Of a stretch of DNA of 64,000 nucleotides, positions 1 through 11,977 are shown in pieces. The notes beneath the pieces are model-generated. The model saw only the letters and a program-made list of their open reading frames with translations, did no database searches and was not told the DNA's origin. The stretch covers positions 41,197,165-41,261,164 of the forward strand of contig NC_087064.1 of the NCBI RefSeq assembly GCF_963678635.1. Direction: 5' to 3'. Every line of letters begins with the position of its first letter. The stretch's first letter is position 1. This DNA comes from Symsagittifera roscoffensis. Taxonomy: Eukaryota > Xenacoelomorpha > Acoela > Convolutidae. The translations under genes were made by a program, and so were the position numbers.

Positions 1-1640
1 GGGCTATTTTTTGAGGTTATTTTTTGAGAGCTTCTAAGAAATGGTCAATAATTAGCAAACTCTTTGGTGATATTTTTGTTCACTTTCAAGTTTTCGAGTA
101 TTTTTAGTTGATAGGGAGACTGATAAAACCTGGTATCGCTTATTGCGATTGCCTTGTGTAGTTCGCCTTAAGTTTATAATTTATACGGCTATTTGAGTTG
201 CAATTTCATCTCTTGTGAGCTGAATTACGGCATTGACTGAAACCTTTAAGGTACTTCGATAACTTAAGCTCTTGACGTTATTCAAAACTAGTCGAGCATC
301 TCTTTTTCCTCTAGAAATGTCATGATTTTTGTTCATTCCTCATTTCAATATATTTTTTTATCCATTGTTGTTGCTCGGCATGTATAAGATTGACATGTTG
401 AGCAGTTTCATTTCGTAGTAAATTTTTTTTTACATTTAAAATGATAACACTGGTGTTTCTTTGTCTTTGGAAGATATGGTAAACTGGTGAGACGCTTCAA
501 ACTTTATAGCTCATAGAATGGTACAATAGTATGACAGTAACTAAGGCAAATTGATTTAAAAACAAAAAATGAAAACATGTTTTTTGATGCCTTCAATTAG
601 CATCAGGTAAGTTATTTTTGTTTTAAACGCGTGAATGAGGGATTAGTTATCTAGCTAATCAAATAGCAAATTTTCTTTGAGAGACTGATTGCATCGAAAG
701 AATTGAAAATAACATCTATCGCGTCAGTTAGTACACTTAATCGGAGCGTTCTATAACTGTTACAAGACTTAATTTGAAACAAAGTATCGGTTTAAAAACG
801 GGGTAAATTGCTTACGGGATTGCCTTTTACGGGGTGATAAAACAAGGTTGTTAAACTTATGGATTAAATAATTTGAAGTTAAATGGTGGTCATAAATACA
901 ATAAAGATTCCTTAAAAGTCAAGCCTCAGTTCTTGTTTTCACCAATAATTCAGTTCCAAAAATTTTTGCCCGGTTCGGTTTTCCCTCGAAATAGTTTGTG
1001 GAAAGATAAAAACTTTCCGTTTTTCCCTAACTCTGCCTGTTTTCGGATGAATTAATCTCAAGCGAAATTCATCAGAGAAAAATCTGTTGCAAGAGCAGAG
1101 CTTACCGCTTTCCTTTCCAAAAGTTTAATAGATAGTTTCAACCAGATGCAGGTCTATTATATTCTCGAGGAGAAGAGATTTTTAAAAAAAAATCAACCTC
1201 ACCCTCTTCATCAATAATGCAGAACAACGTTTTTCTTAAACTAGGTCCTCATCGTTGAAATTGATCCAGAAACACTTTCATAACTCTATGCTCATCACTG
1301 AAATTGAACCAGAAGCAGGTGTTCAAATTTGCCCTCCCCACGCATATTTTCCCACAAGAACTTGGTTCAACATAGTTGTTCCTTAGCATTTAACTTGTAA
1401 TTAAATTAAAATAGGATGCAATAGACCACCCATACCTTGCAATTTATGAAGACTTGCGATACAAAACAGCAGAAATTAACAAATAGCAAAAAAAAGATCA
1501 TCCAGTAATAGCACAGAATGTTTTAAAAAAGTAAAAAAACTTTTAAAAAAATTGAAAAGGAAACTTAAAAATGGAAACTAGATAACTTTTTTTCTCAACA
1601 AAAGGCAAATAAATTAGGTTAATTATAGCTATAGGAAGGT
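1..1640. other. Unannotated AT-rich DNA
   Basis: No supported gene. The sequence is AT-rich with homopolymer runs. The only open frame of note, a 60-codon frame near 873-1055, has no recognisable domain and no splice context, so it is left uncalled. Confidence 0.5.
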
Positions 1641-1950
1641 TAATCTTTCAATTGACTTGAATCGGCTGTAGAAAAAATTGATGAGTCGTCAGTGTTACCA
1701 AATTTCTTGAAAATTGGTCTCAAAATAAGAAAAAACGGGCCATTTTTTTGTTTTTTAGAGTCTACTACGTCACTACTGAAATTGTGGGTCTTCAAATTTT
1801 TCTTCAATCTGATCCCTTTCAAACTTTTCTTGAGGCATTCAAATTTAGGTGGAAAACACACCCTGCTCCATGTTTTTTCCTTATTTTCGTGGATTGGTAG
1901 GTACAAAAAAGGAACGCCTTCAATCAATATTCCGAAGCTTATCAAAAAGT

Positions 1951-1972
1951 ACATACACAAACACACACACAT

Positions 1973-2037
<65 letters not shown>

Positions 2038-2038
2038 A

Positions 2039-2069
<31 letters not shown>

Positions 2070-2079
2070 CACACACACC
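1951..2079. repeat. CA/TG microsatellite with interrupted units
   Basis: A continuous run of CA dinucleotides about 130 bp long, broken at intervals by extra A residues (units of the form ACAAAC) and at the left edge by T and G substitutions. Open frames across it (poly-His/Thr on plus, poly-Cys/Val on minus) come from the repeat alone. Interrupted CA arrays are common in animal genomes and may be length-polymorphic. Confidence 0.97.
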
Positions 2080-3765
2080 CATATATATTGAACTCAAAGT
2101 CAAAATTTAGCTCCAAATTCCTTCTTATTTTTTTTTAAATTTGCTCTGAATCGATTAAATTTTGACTTTGACTGTAAAAAAGTTCGGAAAATGATTAAAA
2201 CTGGCGGTGAATTCGATCCAATTAATTTAACTTCCGTAGCAATCAAATCAAATAAAAAAAATTTCTCTCAATTTCTCATCGCAATTATATGAAAACTATG
2301 TTTTAATGGCCACTGAATTTTGGTTATCTGAAAATCTATACAGTTTTGAGTTGTCATCTTAAACTCTCAAAATATCTCGGAACGAGTCTTGTACTGGTAC
2401 TAAAAAGGTAGTGCCCTATCTGTTACAAAAAAGGAAGCTCAAATTTCCCCTTATTATATCAATAAAAGGGTTCTTATTTGGCTTCGTGTTGATTCATACC
2501 GACATTAAAAACAAAACTTTGTATAAATGTTTTGTATGGTCCAAGCAAAAATTTTTCAATATTTTTTTTGGACCAGAATACTTCAAATGTTTTAAGCGCA
2601 TGCAAATTTACAAAAAGACTGCTCTTATATCAGGGCAAAGCCCTGAATAATAGGACTGTCTTTTATTTCACATCGAAAGAAAGTATTGAAAATCTAAAAT
2701 TTTGAACAATGTCGAAGTGTGAAATGTTGAGTGGTATGAAATTAACACGACCGATCCGATTAGCTAGCCTCAATTCAGTTTGGAACGATTTTGTTGTGCG
2801 GGATAATTCACCACGCATAAAAACTTCGCGTTACGCTCTCAGCAAATATGAATGAATTCTTCAAAGCGCGCATAATTTAGTCCAGGACATGGTCAATTTG
2901 GCAATTTTCAAATCCCCAGAACTCTACAAAAAAGATCGAACGTAAAATATCTCGAGAAGTCAATATCTCCAGCGAAAATTGACTGAAGAAAAAAAACCAT
3001 ACCGAGCATAACTATTCTGTTTTTTTTTCGAAAGTCGGAACAACAAATTTTCTGCTGTTTTATTGCTTTAAAACTAATGCTTTGGATAAACTGGGTCTTT
3101 TATCAAGTGTTTAACCAATTTGGAGTATTTCTTTTTAAATAATAGTAAACATTCACAGGTTCATGAAAAAGAAACGACCAAGCAAACGGCTAAAAATAAC
3201 TATTGACCCAATCTTAGTCTGGGTATATGTGAGTGAACTCTAAATACTAAGATGCTGGATCCATGCTGGTATTTAGAAATATAAGTGATGTCAATTTTCT
3301 TTTTTACTGTTGATCTGCGCATTTTATTTGGTGGGCTAAAATCTTGGCTTGGTGTTTGGTGCAAAGTTTGCGTCAAAAATGGTTGTTCATTGTGACACAA
3401 CTTAAGTTTAAAATATGGCTTTTTTGAACGCATTCCAATTCATCGCGGCACTACAAAATAGCGCAATTATATCTACTTTTTAAACTTTGAATGTTTTTTT
3501 TTAACATTTTTCATAAATACAGCAAGTAACGTTCTATTCAACTAACATTCTATTCAAGTGCAAGTAACGGTCTAGTCGCGCAATATAATATGAATTCAGA
3601 AAAAAAACTTCCTTCAAGTTTCCTATCACCAATGGCATAGGAGGTTTTATCAGTGCGGTACTCGGTGCAGGAATAAAAAAAAACACATCTTAGGCCAGTT
3701 CGTTCCCATCCTCTGAACAAAAACAGGATGAAATTTCTCCCTCTCTCGAATAATTTTTAAATTAA
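2080..3765. other. Intergenic DNA with dispersed-repeat fragments
   Basis: No supported gene. Two stretches recur elsewhere: 2617-2660 (related to 19569-19625 and 54221-54280) and 2979-3045 (related to 53420-53545 and 54607-54740). A short direct repeat around a CTATTCAA core lies at about 3530-3560. Confidence 0.5.
2979..3045. repeat. Dispersed repeat family S, copy 1
   Basis: A run starting with CTGAAGAAAAAAAACC, followed by CCGAGCA and then by CGAAAGTCGGAACA, recurs near 53500-53560 and 54695-54740; a weaker relative is near 19908-19960. Order and spacing are preserved, so this looks like an old interspersed repeat rather than chance. No terminal inverted repeats or coding capacity were seen. 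Confidence 0.55.
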
Positions 3766-4050
3766 CTATTTGCACTTTTTTTGAGAGAAATAGGCAGCAA
3801 GATTGAGGAGAGGTAGAAACTCTCGACATTTAGCTGCATGGATCATAGCAGCAGAGCGATTGAGCATTGGTGTTTGTTTTAGAACAGTGAGCTGAATGAG
3901 GAGTGTGATCTGTTGACTAGACAGAGGGCTTTGATGGCACTGTGCGACCATCTCAGAGACCCAGAACACATCCAACACGCCATTCAGTGTGGTCAGTAGC
4001 AAATTATAATAGTCATTGAAAGCAGCAAATGCCTCAGAATCCAAAGCCAA
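3766..4050 (-). CDS. Helical-repeat-like open frame, possible host exon or relic
   Basis: A 94-codon open frame on the minus strand with ordinary amphipathic-helix composition (a Leu/Thr-rich helix near residues 15-30, then SSQQITLLIQL and AAMIHAAKCREF segments). The composition is more protein-like than the AT-driven frames around it. I do not recognise the family. It has no neighbouring coding sequence on the same strand, and splice sites flanking it are unclear. It could be an exon of a helical-repeat protein, a decayed gene or chance. Confidence 0.2.
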   Translation of the reverse strand: MALDSEAFAAFNDYYNLLLTTLNGVLDVFWVSEMVAQCHQSPLSSQQITLLIQLTVLKQTPMLNRSAAMIHAAKCREFLPLLNLAAYFSQKKCK

Positions 4051-4413
4051 ACATGTTTTTTTTTAATTTTCGGATGCATTGAAGACATTTTAGACATTGG
4101 CCAGCAGCGTTATCGTTAAATTTGATTAAATTTGCTGTTTTTATCAAGTATTTTTGAAATGTTTATAATAAGCTTCGTATTCTTTCCCGCGCTAATGACT
4201 ACCAACCTTTAATTGAATCGTTGCTGTTATGAAACTTATCGCGCTGAGGAGCTTTCAAGTACTTCGGGGCTTTTAGAGTCATGAATATGCAATTGAAGTG
4301 GTTTCTTTGGAGCCGATAGTAAAAATTGTAATTAATTTTAACAGTTTTCTTGCGCACGGTTACATTGGTTATAGTTGGCAAATATGAACCGCGACTTTAA
4401 ATTTTGTTTTCAG

Positions 4414-4505
4414 GCATCATTTTGAGCTTGAAAAAACTGCTGGCGGATGATGACGTCACTGTGCGATGGAAGACGTTAGAAGTTCTCTACATCATTTCCT
4501 GTTAG
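4414..4505 (+). CDS. Candidate terminal exon encoding a HEAT-like repeat
   Basis: A T-rich tract ending in TTTTGTTTTCAG at 4402-4413 makes a good 3' splice site. Reading on in phase 2 gives about 29 codons before TAG at 4503-4505. The peptide contains LKKLLADDDVTVRWKTLEVL, which has the spacing of a HEAT/armadillo helical repeat (Asp turn, then V.VRWKTLE). No upstream exon was found, so this may be an isolated relic. The call rests on one splice acceptor and one motif. Confidence 0.25.
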
Positions 4506-6906
4506 TTCGAAAAATTTAAAACACTTCAGATTACGTAATGAATGGTAATGCAAAAACAGATCATTCGTAGACAGGCATAGACAGGCTAGCACCTTTTTGA
4601 TAGATCCAATGCTATTTGTTACAGACGGAATCCCTGAATTGTTTTTATCAGACGGAATCCCTAAATTCTCTGACTTCCTTTTAACACCCTGATGAAATAG
4701 TTCATGAAAAACTGATGAATTGTTCGAAATAAATTGAAAACAATTTTGTTTTGGTTCTTTTTTCTTCATTCATCCACGAATATTGGTGCGCGCTCTCCCA
4801 CATGCCATGTCAAGTTCAAATTCAAAATCAACGGCAGGGGCTTGTACGATTTGGGGGATTGTACGGTGGATCCAAAATTCATAAAATTCGAGTCTGGTAA
4901 CATGTTAATAAGACTATGATGCTTGGCTCATTATTTGGCTTTTAAAGAAAAGTTACGGAATATTTATGCTTGTTTTCATCTAAGTCAAAACTCGACCTTT
5001 TACCATGTAAAATAATAGTTTGATATTGTTGTTATGAACTCAACTATCAAAAAACAATTCATCTGGGATTTTTTGCTGCAAATGGTGTCCTACAATTTAA
5101 TACATTACAATTTAACACCGTAAATTCTAACATCTATTCAATTCACTACTAAAAAAATAAAATTCACAGAAATTTAACTCCTATTTTCCAATTTAACGCC
5201 AAAAATTTCAACATCAAGTGATATCATTTCTAAAATTAAAGCTGTATGAACTCTTTATTCTAACTTCTCTCACATCAATACTAATCCTGCAATTAACGCA
5301 CGCACCATGATGAAAAACTTGGTTCATCCTAGTTATACATGACATCAAGCATTTAAAAGATCTCAGCGAGAGATTTACCCCGGCTGTCGCAGTTGTCAGT
5401 GCGGTTTTGTCAGTCACAAATGATTTGGCCGATCAGTTTGCCCTCCCAACTAAAGGCAAACTGAGCCGAACTGCAGCGCGCACATGTGCGCAGCTAGATT
5501 TCAATTTTGAAATTTTTATCCGGTAAGACAGTGGATCGAATGATCACGAGCGTATTATTTTGTGCGGCGACCCTGAAAAGCTAAGAGTTCCCAGCGAAGC
5601 GAATTACGAGCGATTATTTTGTTCGGCGACCCTGAAAAGCAGAGGAAAACCTACAATTGATTTTTGCATGCGCTATTTGATTTAGCACCCAACTGCTGTC
5701 CTGAAAAATCTTAATTAGCTTTTGAGCAAGCTGCTCTTCAGTCCTTCCAGAAAACATTCCGCGAAGCACAATTATCGGGTTGTTTTTTCCATCTTCTGTA
5801 GAGTTAAATGCGAAAAATCGAAGAAGTGGGCCTGTAAGTGATCTACGAAAACCTACGGCCCTCCAAACGCTGCCTTCCCTTGCGTTTGAAAAAATTTTAG
5901 TCCTTCCAAAATTATTCTCAGCTTTTTTTTTAAAAAGACGTTTCGAAACTTAATTAAGCCGGAAACTTAATTAAGCACAAGAACTTGACTCGTGCACTAG
6001 CAATTTAGTCCCAGGACAATTGCCCTTTTTTCGAGTTCCTAGGTTGTGATTAGGGGCTGGCAAACCCTTTACCTTTGCGTTTGTGTGCCAACACTTCAAA
6101 AAAAAAGCTGGCAAAGCGGTCAGGTTATAGATTAAAATTCGAGAATGGTTCTGAAAAAAAAATAACTTTTAAGCTTTTGATTTTGGTTCAAACCTTTTTT
6201 CAATGTCTGCTTCGGCTGAAAATGTCTGGAGAATCAGACCACATTTTTCAAAGGATTGAAACATTGCCTTTTGGATTAAAACATTGCTGGAAATGTTTTA
6301 AAACGGTGTTAAAAACACAAAGAAATATTTTTTAAAATGTAGCAATGTTAAACTGCCCCGGCAACAAATTATTGGGAGTGAAATTGTATGATGTTGAGTT
6401 GTTTAGAGTTAAAAAGATGGAGCTGTTTCAAACATATGGGAATTTGGAAATCGCTGATATGTCCAGCTTGTTATAATTGACGCGTAAGCGGTAAATAAAT
6501 CATTCAATTACGGATTGAAACCAGCAAATTGGTCTGACAGAGATCATAAGCGAAGTGCTAGGTAGATAGGACGACAGGCTATTAAGACCAAAAGACAATA
6601 CTCGGGCAATTAAGAGCATTTAAAACATGTAACACACGTAGTTCGAATTTCAGTGTTTTAAGTTTCTCAAAATTACAATGTGGAGAATTGCGTGTAGCGT
6701 CGTCTTAAAGACCCATCAAAACGGTTGTAGTTTTACTGTCCTGATGTCTTATTTACGGGTCAACGACAAGAGATTCTTTTGTGCATGTGGCAGAATCACA
6801 AGAAGACAAAATGAAAAAGCAATTAATCAATTTTCCTTTTTTTTGTTTGATTGATCGTTTTTTGAAGCAAACATTTTTTATAGCTATTGGGGGATGTCGG
6901 AGCATT
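4506..6906. other. Intergenic DNA with small repeats
   Basis: No supported gene. It holds a tandem pair at 5545-5640, a 14-bp palindrome (GCGCACATGTGCGC, 5478-5491), and a 110-bp stretch at 6225-6335 whose translation FQRIETLPFGLK faintly resembles the LPFGLK block of gypsy-type RT but is too short to call. Part of that stretch (from about 6299) recurs inside an LTR at 18907-18945. Confidence 0.45.
5545..5640. repeat. Two-copy tandem repeat, period about 59 bp
   Basis: The segment ACGAGCG-ATTATTTTGT-CGGCGACCCTGAAAAGC occurs at about 5546-5580 and 5605-5640 with few differences. The spacer contains CCCAGCGAAGCGAATT. Function unknown. Confidence 0.7.
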
Positions 6907-6911
6907 AACGG
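6907..6911. repeat. Target-site duplication AACGG, left copy (G1)
   Basis: AACGG immediately precedes the TGTCATACC terminus of the left LTR and recurs at 14712-14716 directly after the right LTR. A 5-bp duplication fits Ty3/gypsy integration. Confidence 0.85.
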
Positions 6912-7158
6912 TGTCATACCTCAACTTATGAGCATCAGTATAATGAATCCGAACGGATTGATAAACATAGTCTTTATATGAATTTGAACAAAACAGCTGT
7001 TGTTCAGAAACATAAATTATCGTATGAGACTTGCTCATGGACTTTAGTCGGCATGCAGCCGTATCAAGGTCAACTGGCCAAACAATATATAAATAAATAT
7101 CTTAATCAAATTTAAAAATAACAACGATAATAAGTTTATTCATACGTACCGGATGACA
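6912..7158 (-). repeat. 3' LTR of G1
   Basis: Direct repeat of 14457-14711, differing by scattered substitutions and a few short indels. On the minus strand it starts TGTCATCCGG and ends GTATGACA. The copies share a TATATAAATAAATAT stretch. Their divergence indicates an old insertion. Confidence 0.93.
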
Positions 7159-7181
7159 CTCCCTCTTCTCTAAAAATTTTA
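7159..7181 (-). promoter_or_regulatory. Polypurine tract of G1
   Basis: On the minus strand the bases directly upstream of the 3' LTR read AGAGAAGAGGGAG and join TGTCATCC without a gap. Purine runs at this place prime plus-strand DNA synthesis in LTR retroelements. Confidence 0.85.
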
Positions 7182-7608
7182 AGTTTCAAACTTTCGAGTT
7201 TTATAGTCTCTTGAGGACTCGTATGCATTTTCTCCCTCTTGTCTAATGTTTGCTATTTCATTGATTCCTCAACTTCTTGATTGTTGTTATCGTCTTCGGG
7301 TTTTTCGTGTTCCTCTTGGGTGGCCTCTTTGTTTGTGATGTTGTCCGTTTTGTTGCTGCTTTTCTTAGTTTCGATAAATAGGATGTCCGTTTTGTTCGGG
7401 CTTTCATCTGACGAAATAAGGTCGAATAACTTCTTTCATATGTTTTGCTTTATTTTTCGAGCTGATTGTCTCCAGAAAAATTCATTCACGCTTGATATTC
7501 TGGTGATTTGTCCGCGAAACCCATTTCCTGAATGATCGATTTGAGGCTTGGTTTCGTCGATGGGTATATTTGATCCGATGGTGAATGGTGTTTCCAGAAT
7601 GCCTGTAC
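7182..7608 (-). other. 3' untranslated or decayed end of G1 pol
   Basis: Between the integrase C-terminal fragment and the polypurine tract. No convincing continuous frame and no envelope gene. Possibly the remains of the pol 3' end plus untranslated region. Confidence 0.5.
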
Positions 7609-8121
7609 CTATGCTGTATGTGGTGTGTATGTTAAAATTATTCCGTCGATTGTTTTATATTTTTCTTGAAAAGTTTTGGGATCTTTTACTTTATTTGCCA
7701 CTCGGATCGTCTTTCTTGCCATTTGTTCTAAGCGTTTGCTAACGTTTTTGTCGGTGGGTGTTTGTATTCCTTTATACCTATTGTTTATTTTATCTACATT
7801 TATTGCTATGTTACGTTTGCGTTTTGCACCTGGTGTTTGTTTTGATGTCTTGCCTGCTCCAATCAGTTGTGGGTGTAGTTGCTGTCGTTTGTTGATCGAA
7901 ACTTCATCCTCCGGCCAATGTTGCAACTCGTGCATGATTTCGGGTGGCAGAGGCGGCTTCGTGAAGTTTTTTCGATCTAAACATGCGTGTTTTGCATTTT
8001 CCCAGTTCAGATTGGTGGGTGAACTAGTATTTGCCAAGTTTGACAGAGGAGTATTTGGTTTTCTGCCCATGTGTGCTTCAAAAGGTGAAATTCTGGTTAC
8101 ACCATGTGGTGTTATGCGCAA
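7609..8121 (-). pseudogene. G1 integrase C-terminal region
   Basis: A 170-codon frame beginning MRITPHGVTRISPFEAHMGR, the typical end of a retroviral-type integrase core (the 'SPFE..MGR.P.TPL' block), followed by a basic tail rich in Lys and Arg. It directly follows the IN core fragments in the transcription direction. The tail ends near a TYTP motif without an identifiable chromodomain. The frame is separated from the core by a frameshift. Confidence 0.75.
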
Positions 8122-8151
8122 AATTTTTAATATTTCAGCAAAGTCCGAAGC

Positions 8152-8551
8152 TTATTTGTATAGTTTATTTGTTGGATCTATTCTCATAACTCCTAGACGA
8201 CATTTTAATGTTTGTATCATTCTTTCTACCACCCCTATGGCTCTATGATCGCCGACTGGTGCAAAAAGTAACTTTGTATGATTTGTGTTAGAAAAAAAGT
8301 TGGAATTTTTTTGCTCCAATTGTTTGTGTTTGATCACATTTTAGCCGACGCGGTACTCCGTTATTCGAAATATACCGTTGCATGCATTTTATGACGATAT
8401 CTGCTGTAGTATTTGAAACAAACTTTACTGTCGGAAGTTTTGACCATTTGTCTATTGCAACGAGTATGTAAGCATCCTTATTTAATTCATCGGGAAGGGG
8501 CCCGACAAAGTCTAGTTGTACTTCTTCATTTGGTTCTACTACCGAATCCAA
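8152..8551 (-). pseudogene. G1 integrase catalytic core (broken)
   Basis: Two overlapping frames carry the rve core. 8551-8288 has EVQLDFVGPLPDEL with the first catalytic Asp, then AIDKWSKLPTVKF and GVPRRLKCDQTQT with the second Asp. 8337-8152 has HRAIGVVERMIQTLK with the catalytic Glu. The three acidic positions of a DDE integrase survive, but a frameshift between the second Asp and the Glu breaks the protein. Known role of the family: insertion of the cDNA into host chromatin. Confidence 0.85.
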
Positions 8552-9930
8552 TTGGAATGAATGATTTTTTCCGTTGTTGGTTTGAGGTTTTTACCTTGTT
8601 CTGTACAGTCCTTGCAATTTTTCGCCAGCTGGACATTTGATCGGTGGATGTGTGGGTTACTCCAGCGTTGCGGACGACCCTGAGTGTGTCAAGTGTAGGC
8701 TTTCCAGTATTGTCTGGCGCAGCTGTGATGGTATAACGATGTGTTCGTCAATCAGCAGACAGTCCTTCCGCGCATGTAGTCTGTTGCGGACTTTAAACCA
8801 ATATTGTCCGTAGGCGGATTTTATCGCTTCCCAATCCCAATTTTTCACAAAATTGATGAGCGGTTTGAGATTCCATTCCTTTTTGGTAACTGTGGCGATG
8901 AATTTGAACCCCGGGACCTTTTGCAGTCGTCGTCGCAACAGCGGTGTGTCCTCCTCTGCTTTCGTATTTGTTGTCTGATTAACAATTGCCACTATCCCTT
9001 CTGTTATTTCATGGTAGCTAGCTTCCAGTTGTGTGGCTTTGGGTTGTCTTCCTGACATTGTGGGCGGATCTTCATTTGAGGCACATTGCTCCTGGCTTGC
9101 GATGTCGTAGTTTATTCGACTCACGAACTCCTGTGTCTCGGGCCGTTCCTCCCTAGGTTCTGTTTGGGTTCCCACCAACACTTTATCGTTGTCCGTCTGT
9201 ATTGCCACTGTTGCCTTAATTTTGGGGATGCGCTGTTTTGCTGCTTGTGGATTTTTTTCGGTAAACGATATTGTCGGGGATTTTTTGACTGGTGGTGGCC
9301 TTGAGGAGATTAATTCTCTGGCGTCCTTGACGTTTAATTGTGTAGTTGTCAATGCCGAAGTGTTGGCTGTTGCTCTCTCTTTCATTGGTGGTCTTTTTTG
9401 CTACCGAGGATCGGAGAGGCTTTCTTCCCTGTCTGATGTCGCACGGCAGTCGATTTGTTTTTCTTCCTTTCGACCACGTGGGTTTAGTGATTTCAGTTCG
9501 TCCGGAATGAATCCGCCTTTGTATTATTTGAGATCCGGTTTTCCATTCATAATCGTTCGTTTGTGTATGAGTTGGACGATTTTTTTTGATTTTTCGAAAG
9601 AAACTGGTAATTTTTTCTCGTGGTTTTTTCTTGCGTCAGAGCTGACCGATTTGGAGAAAGATTTGAGAAAAACGGATCTAGTTTTTGTTTTTGCAATTGA
9701 CCGCTTGCGGAATTTTTGAAAGAATACGGATTCAAATTAATTTTTGAATTGTTAATTGTTGTCCTTTTATAATCCGCGCGCTTTTTGATCAGCTGACACG
9801 GTGCCATATTTTGATTGGCTATCTCATTAAGAATATGGTTGTCAATCACCTCCAAGTTATTTATGAATGTATTAACTGATGCAACAGCAAATTCCTCATC
9901 ATACTCGCTTGGGGGTATTGCCAATCCATA
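8518..9930 (-). repeat. Tandem duplication in G1 pol, unit 1
   Basis: About 1413 bp matching 9931-11362. In transcription order each unit runs from the post-RNase H connector (PPSEYDEEFAVASVNTF) through a Thr/Glu-rich linker (DNDKVLVGTQTEPREERPE) to the IN zinc finger (LHLTHSGSSATL). This unit has a small deletion near 8650 that removes part of the zinc finger. The two units differ by scattered substitutions and small indels, so the duplication is not new. Confidence 0.9.
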
Positions 9931-11362
9931 GTACTTCTTCATTTGGTTCTACTACCAAATCCACTTGGAGTGAATGATTTTTTCCGTTGTTGGTTTGAGG
10001 TTTTTACCTTGTTCTGTACAGTCCTTGCATTTTTTCGCCAGCTGGCCGATTGATCGGTGGATGTGTGGGAACCACACGTTTTGACAAAAATCCAGCGTTG
10101 CGGACGACCCTGAGTGTGTCAAGTGTAAGCTTTCCAGTATTGTCTGGCGCAGCTGTGATGGTATAACGATGTATTCGTCAATCAGCAGACATTCCTTCCG
10201 CGCATTTAGTCTGTTGCGGACATTAAACCAATATTGTCCGTAGGCGGATTTTATCGCTTCCCAATCCCGCTTTTTCACAAAATTGATGAGCGGTTTGAGG
10301 TTCCAGTCCTTTTTGGTAGCTGCGGCGATGAATTTGACCCCCAGGACCTTTCGTAGTCGTCGTCAGAACAGCGGTGTGTCCTCCTCTGCTTGCGTCATTG
10401 TTGTCTGATTAACAATTTCCACTATCCCTTCTGTGATTTCATGGTGGCTAGCTTCCATTTGTGTGGCTTTGGGTTGTCTTCCTGACATCGTGGGCGGTTC
10501 TTCATTTGAGGCACATTCCTCCTGGCTTGCGATGTCGTAGTTTATTCGACTCACGAACAACTCCTGTGTCTCGGGCCGTTCCTCCCTAGGTTCTGTTTGG
10601 GTTCCCACCAACACTTTATCGTTGTCCGTCTGTATTGTCACTGTTGTCTTAATTTTGGGGATGCGCTGTTTTGCTGCTTGTGGATTTTCTTCGGTAAACG
10701 ATATTGTCGGGGACTTTTTGACTGGTGGTGGCCTTGAGGAGATTATTTCTCTGGCGTCCTTGACGTTTAATTGTGTAGTTGTCAATGCCAAAGTGTTGGC
10801 TGTTGCTCTCTCTTTCATTGGTGGTCTTTTTTGCTACCGAGGATCGGAGAGGCTTTCCTCCCTGTCTGATGTCGCTTGCCGGTCGATTTGTTTTTCATCC
10901 TTTCGACCACGTGGGTTTAGTTATTTCAGTTCGTCCGGAATGAATCCGCCTTTGTATTATTTGAGATCCGGTTTTCCATTCATAATTGTTCGTTTTTGTA
11001 TGAGTTTGACGAAGTTTTTTGATTTTTTGAAAGAAACTGGTAATTTTTTCTCGTGGTTTTTTCTTGCGTCAGAGCTGACCGATTTGGAGAAAGATTTGAG
11101 AAAAACTGATCTAGTTTTTGTTTTTGCAATTGACCGCTTGCGGAATTTTTGAAAGAATACGGATTCAAATTAAGTTTTGAAGTGTTAATTGTTGTCCTTT
11201 TATAATCCGCGCGCTTTTTGATCAGCTGACACGGTGCCATATTTTGATTGGCTATCTCATTAAGAATATGGTTGTCAATCACCTCCAAGTTATTTGTGAA
11301 TGTATTAACTGATGCAACAGCAAATTCCTCATCATACTCGCTTGGGAGTATTGCCAATCCAT
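9931..11362 (-). repeat. Tandem duplication in G1 pol, unit 2
   Basis: About 1432 bp, the copy contiguous with RNase H in transcription order. It retains the fuller IN zinc-binding domain (9952-10278): LHLTHSGSSATL, then KKCKDCTEQGK, giving the H-H-C-C pattern. Its junction with unit 1 falls at GTACTTCTTC near 9931. Pol would be read through connector, zinc finger, connector and zinc finger before the IN core, so the integrase would be disrupted even without point mutations. Confidence 0.9.
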
Positions 11363-11363
11363 T

Positions 11364-11977
11364 TCAATTTCGTGACATATAATCTATTAGCCCCATTTTT
11401 TTACCCGCTAAGTGTTTGATAACGAAATGAAATACAATTAGTCGATCAATCCAACTGGTTAATTTACCTTGACTGGTTTTTGATCTTTCGCTTGCGTCTA
11501 AAGCGCTGATTAAAGTTTGGTGGTCTGCGATGACAGTGAAATGTTTCCCGTACCGATGACATTTGTAGTGTTCAATTGCCCACACTACAACGATTATTCT
11601 AGTTCGTTGACTGAATACTTTTCCTTGAGGGAATTCAAAAATCTTGAAGCATAGACAATTGGCAACCAACCTTCTAGTGAATATTGTTTGAGCGACGCCC
11701 CTAATCCTGATGTAAAAGCATCAGTTACTATACGTGTTTCTAGATGTTGATCAAAATGTTTGTTTTGTGTTATTTCAGATACTAATTTATTCAGATTTTC
11801 AAATGATGTATTTTGTTTCGGTTTCCAGTTAATTGATTTTTTGTTTAGCGTGTTTTTCATTAGTGGCCTCAATGCTGCTGCTGTTTGTGCTAAGTTTGGG
11901 ATATACCTGGTGAGGTGTTGTATAGACCCTATGTATTTTTTAAGATGTTTTAATGTTTGGAGGGGAGAGCTTCTCAA
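11364..11977 (-). pseudogene. G1 RNase H domain
   Basis: Frames 11977-11594 and 11669-11364 overlap. The first has the RT thumb/connection and TRIVTDAFTSGLGASL, where the first RNase H Asp sits, then PIVYASRFLN. The second carries HFTVIADHQTLISAL, the TDH-type block, and ends LAGKKMGLIDYMSRN, the conserved end of gypsy RNase H. Family role: removal of the RNA strand during reverse transcription. A frameshift between the two frames inactivates it. Confidence 0.85.

Noticed and set aside
1640-2138. Open frames with poly-Cys/Val (minus) and poly-His/Thr (plus) tracts
   Set aside because: They are translations of the CA microsatellite; no homology or gene context.
6225-6335. An RT fragment with LPFGLK
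   Set aside because: Only about 12 matching residues, no catalytic block, no neighbouring retroelement sequence.
9189-11152. Two 176-codon plus-strand frames (9189-9719, 10622-11152) that are near-identical
   Set aside because: They are antisense to the duplicated G1 pol segment; the similarity comes from the tandem duplication, and the minus strand carries the recognised domains.
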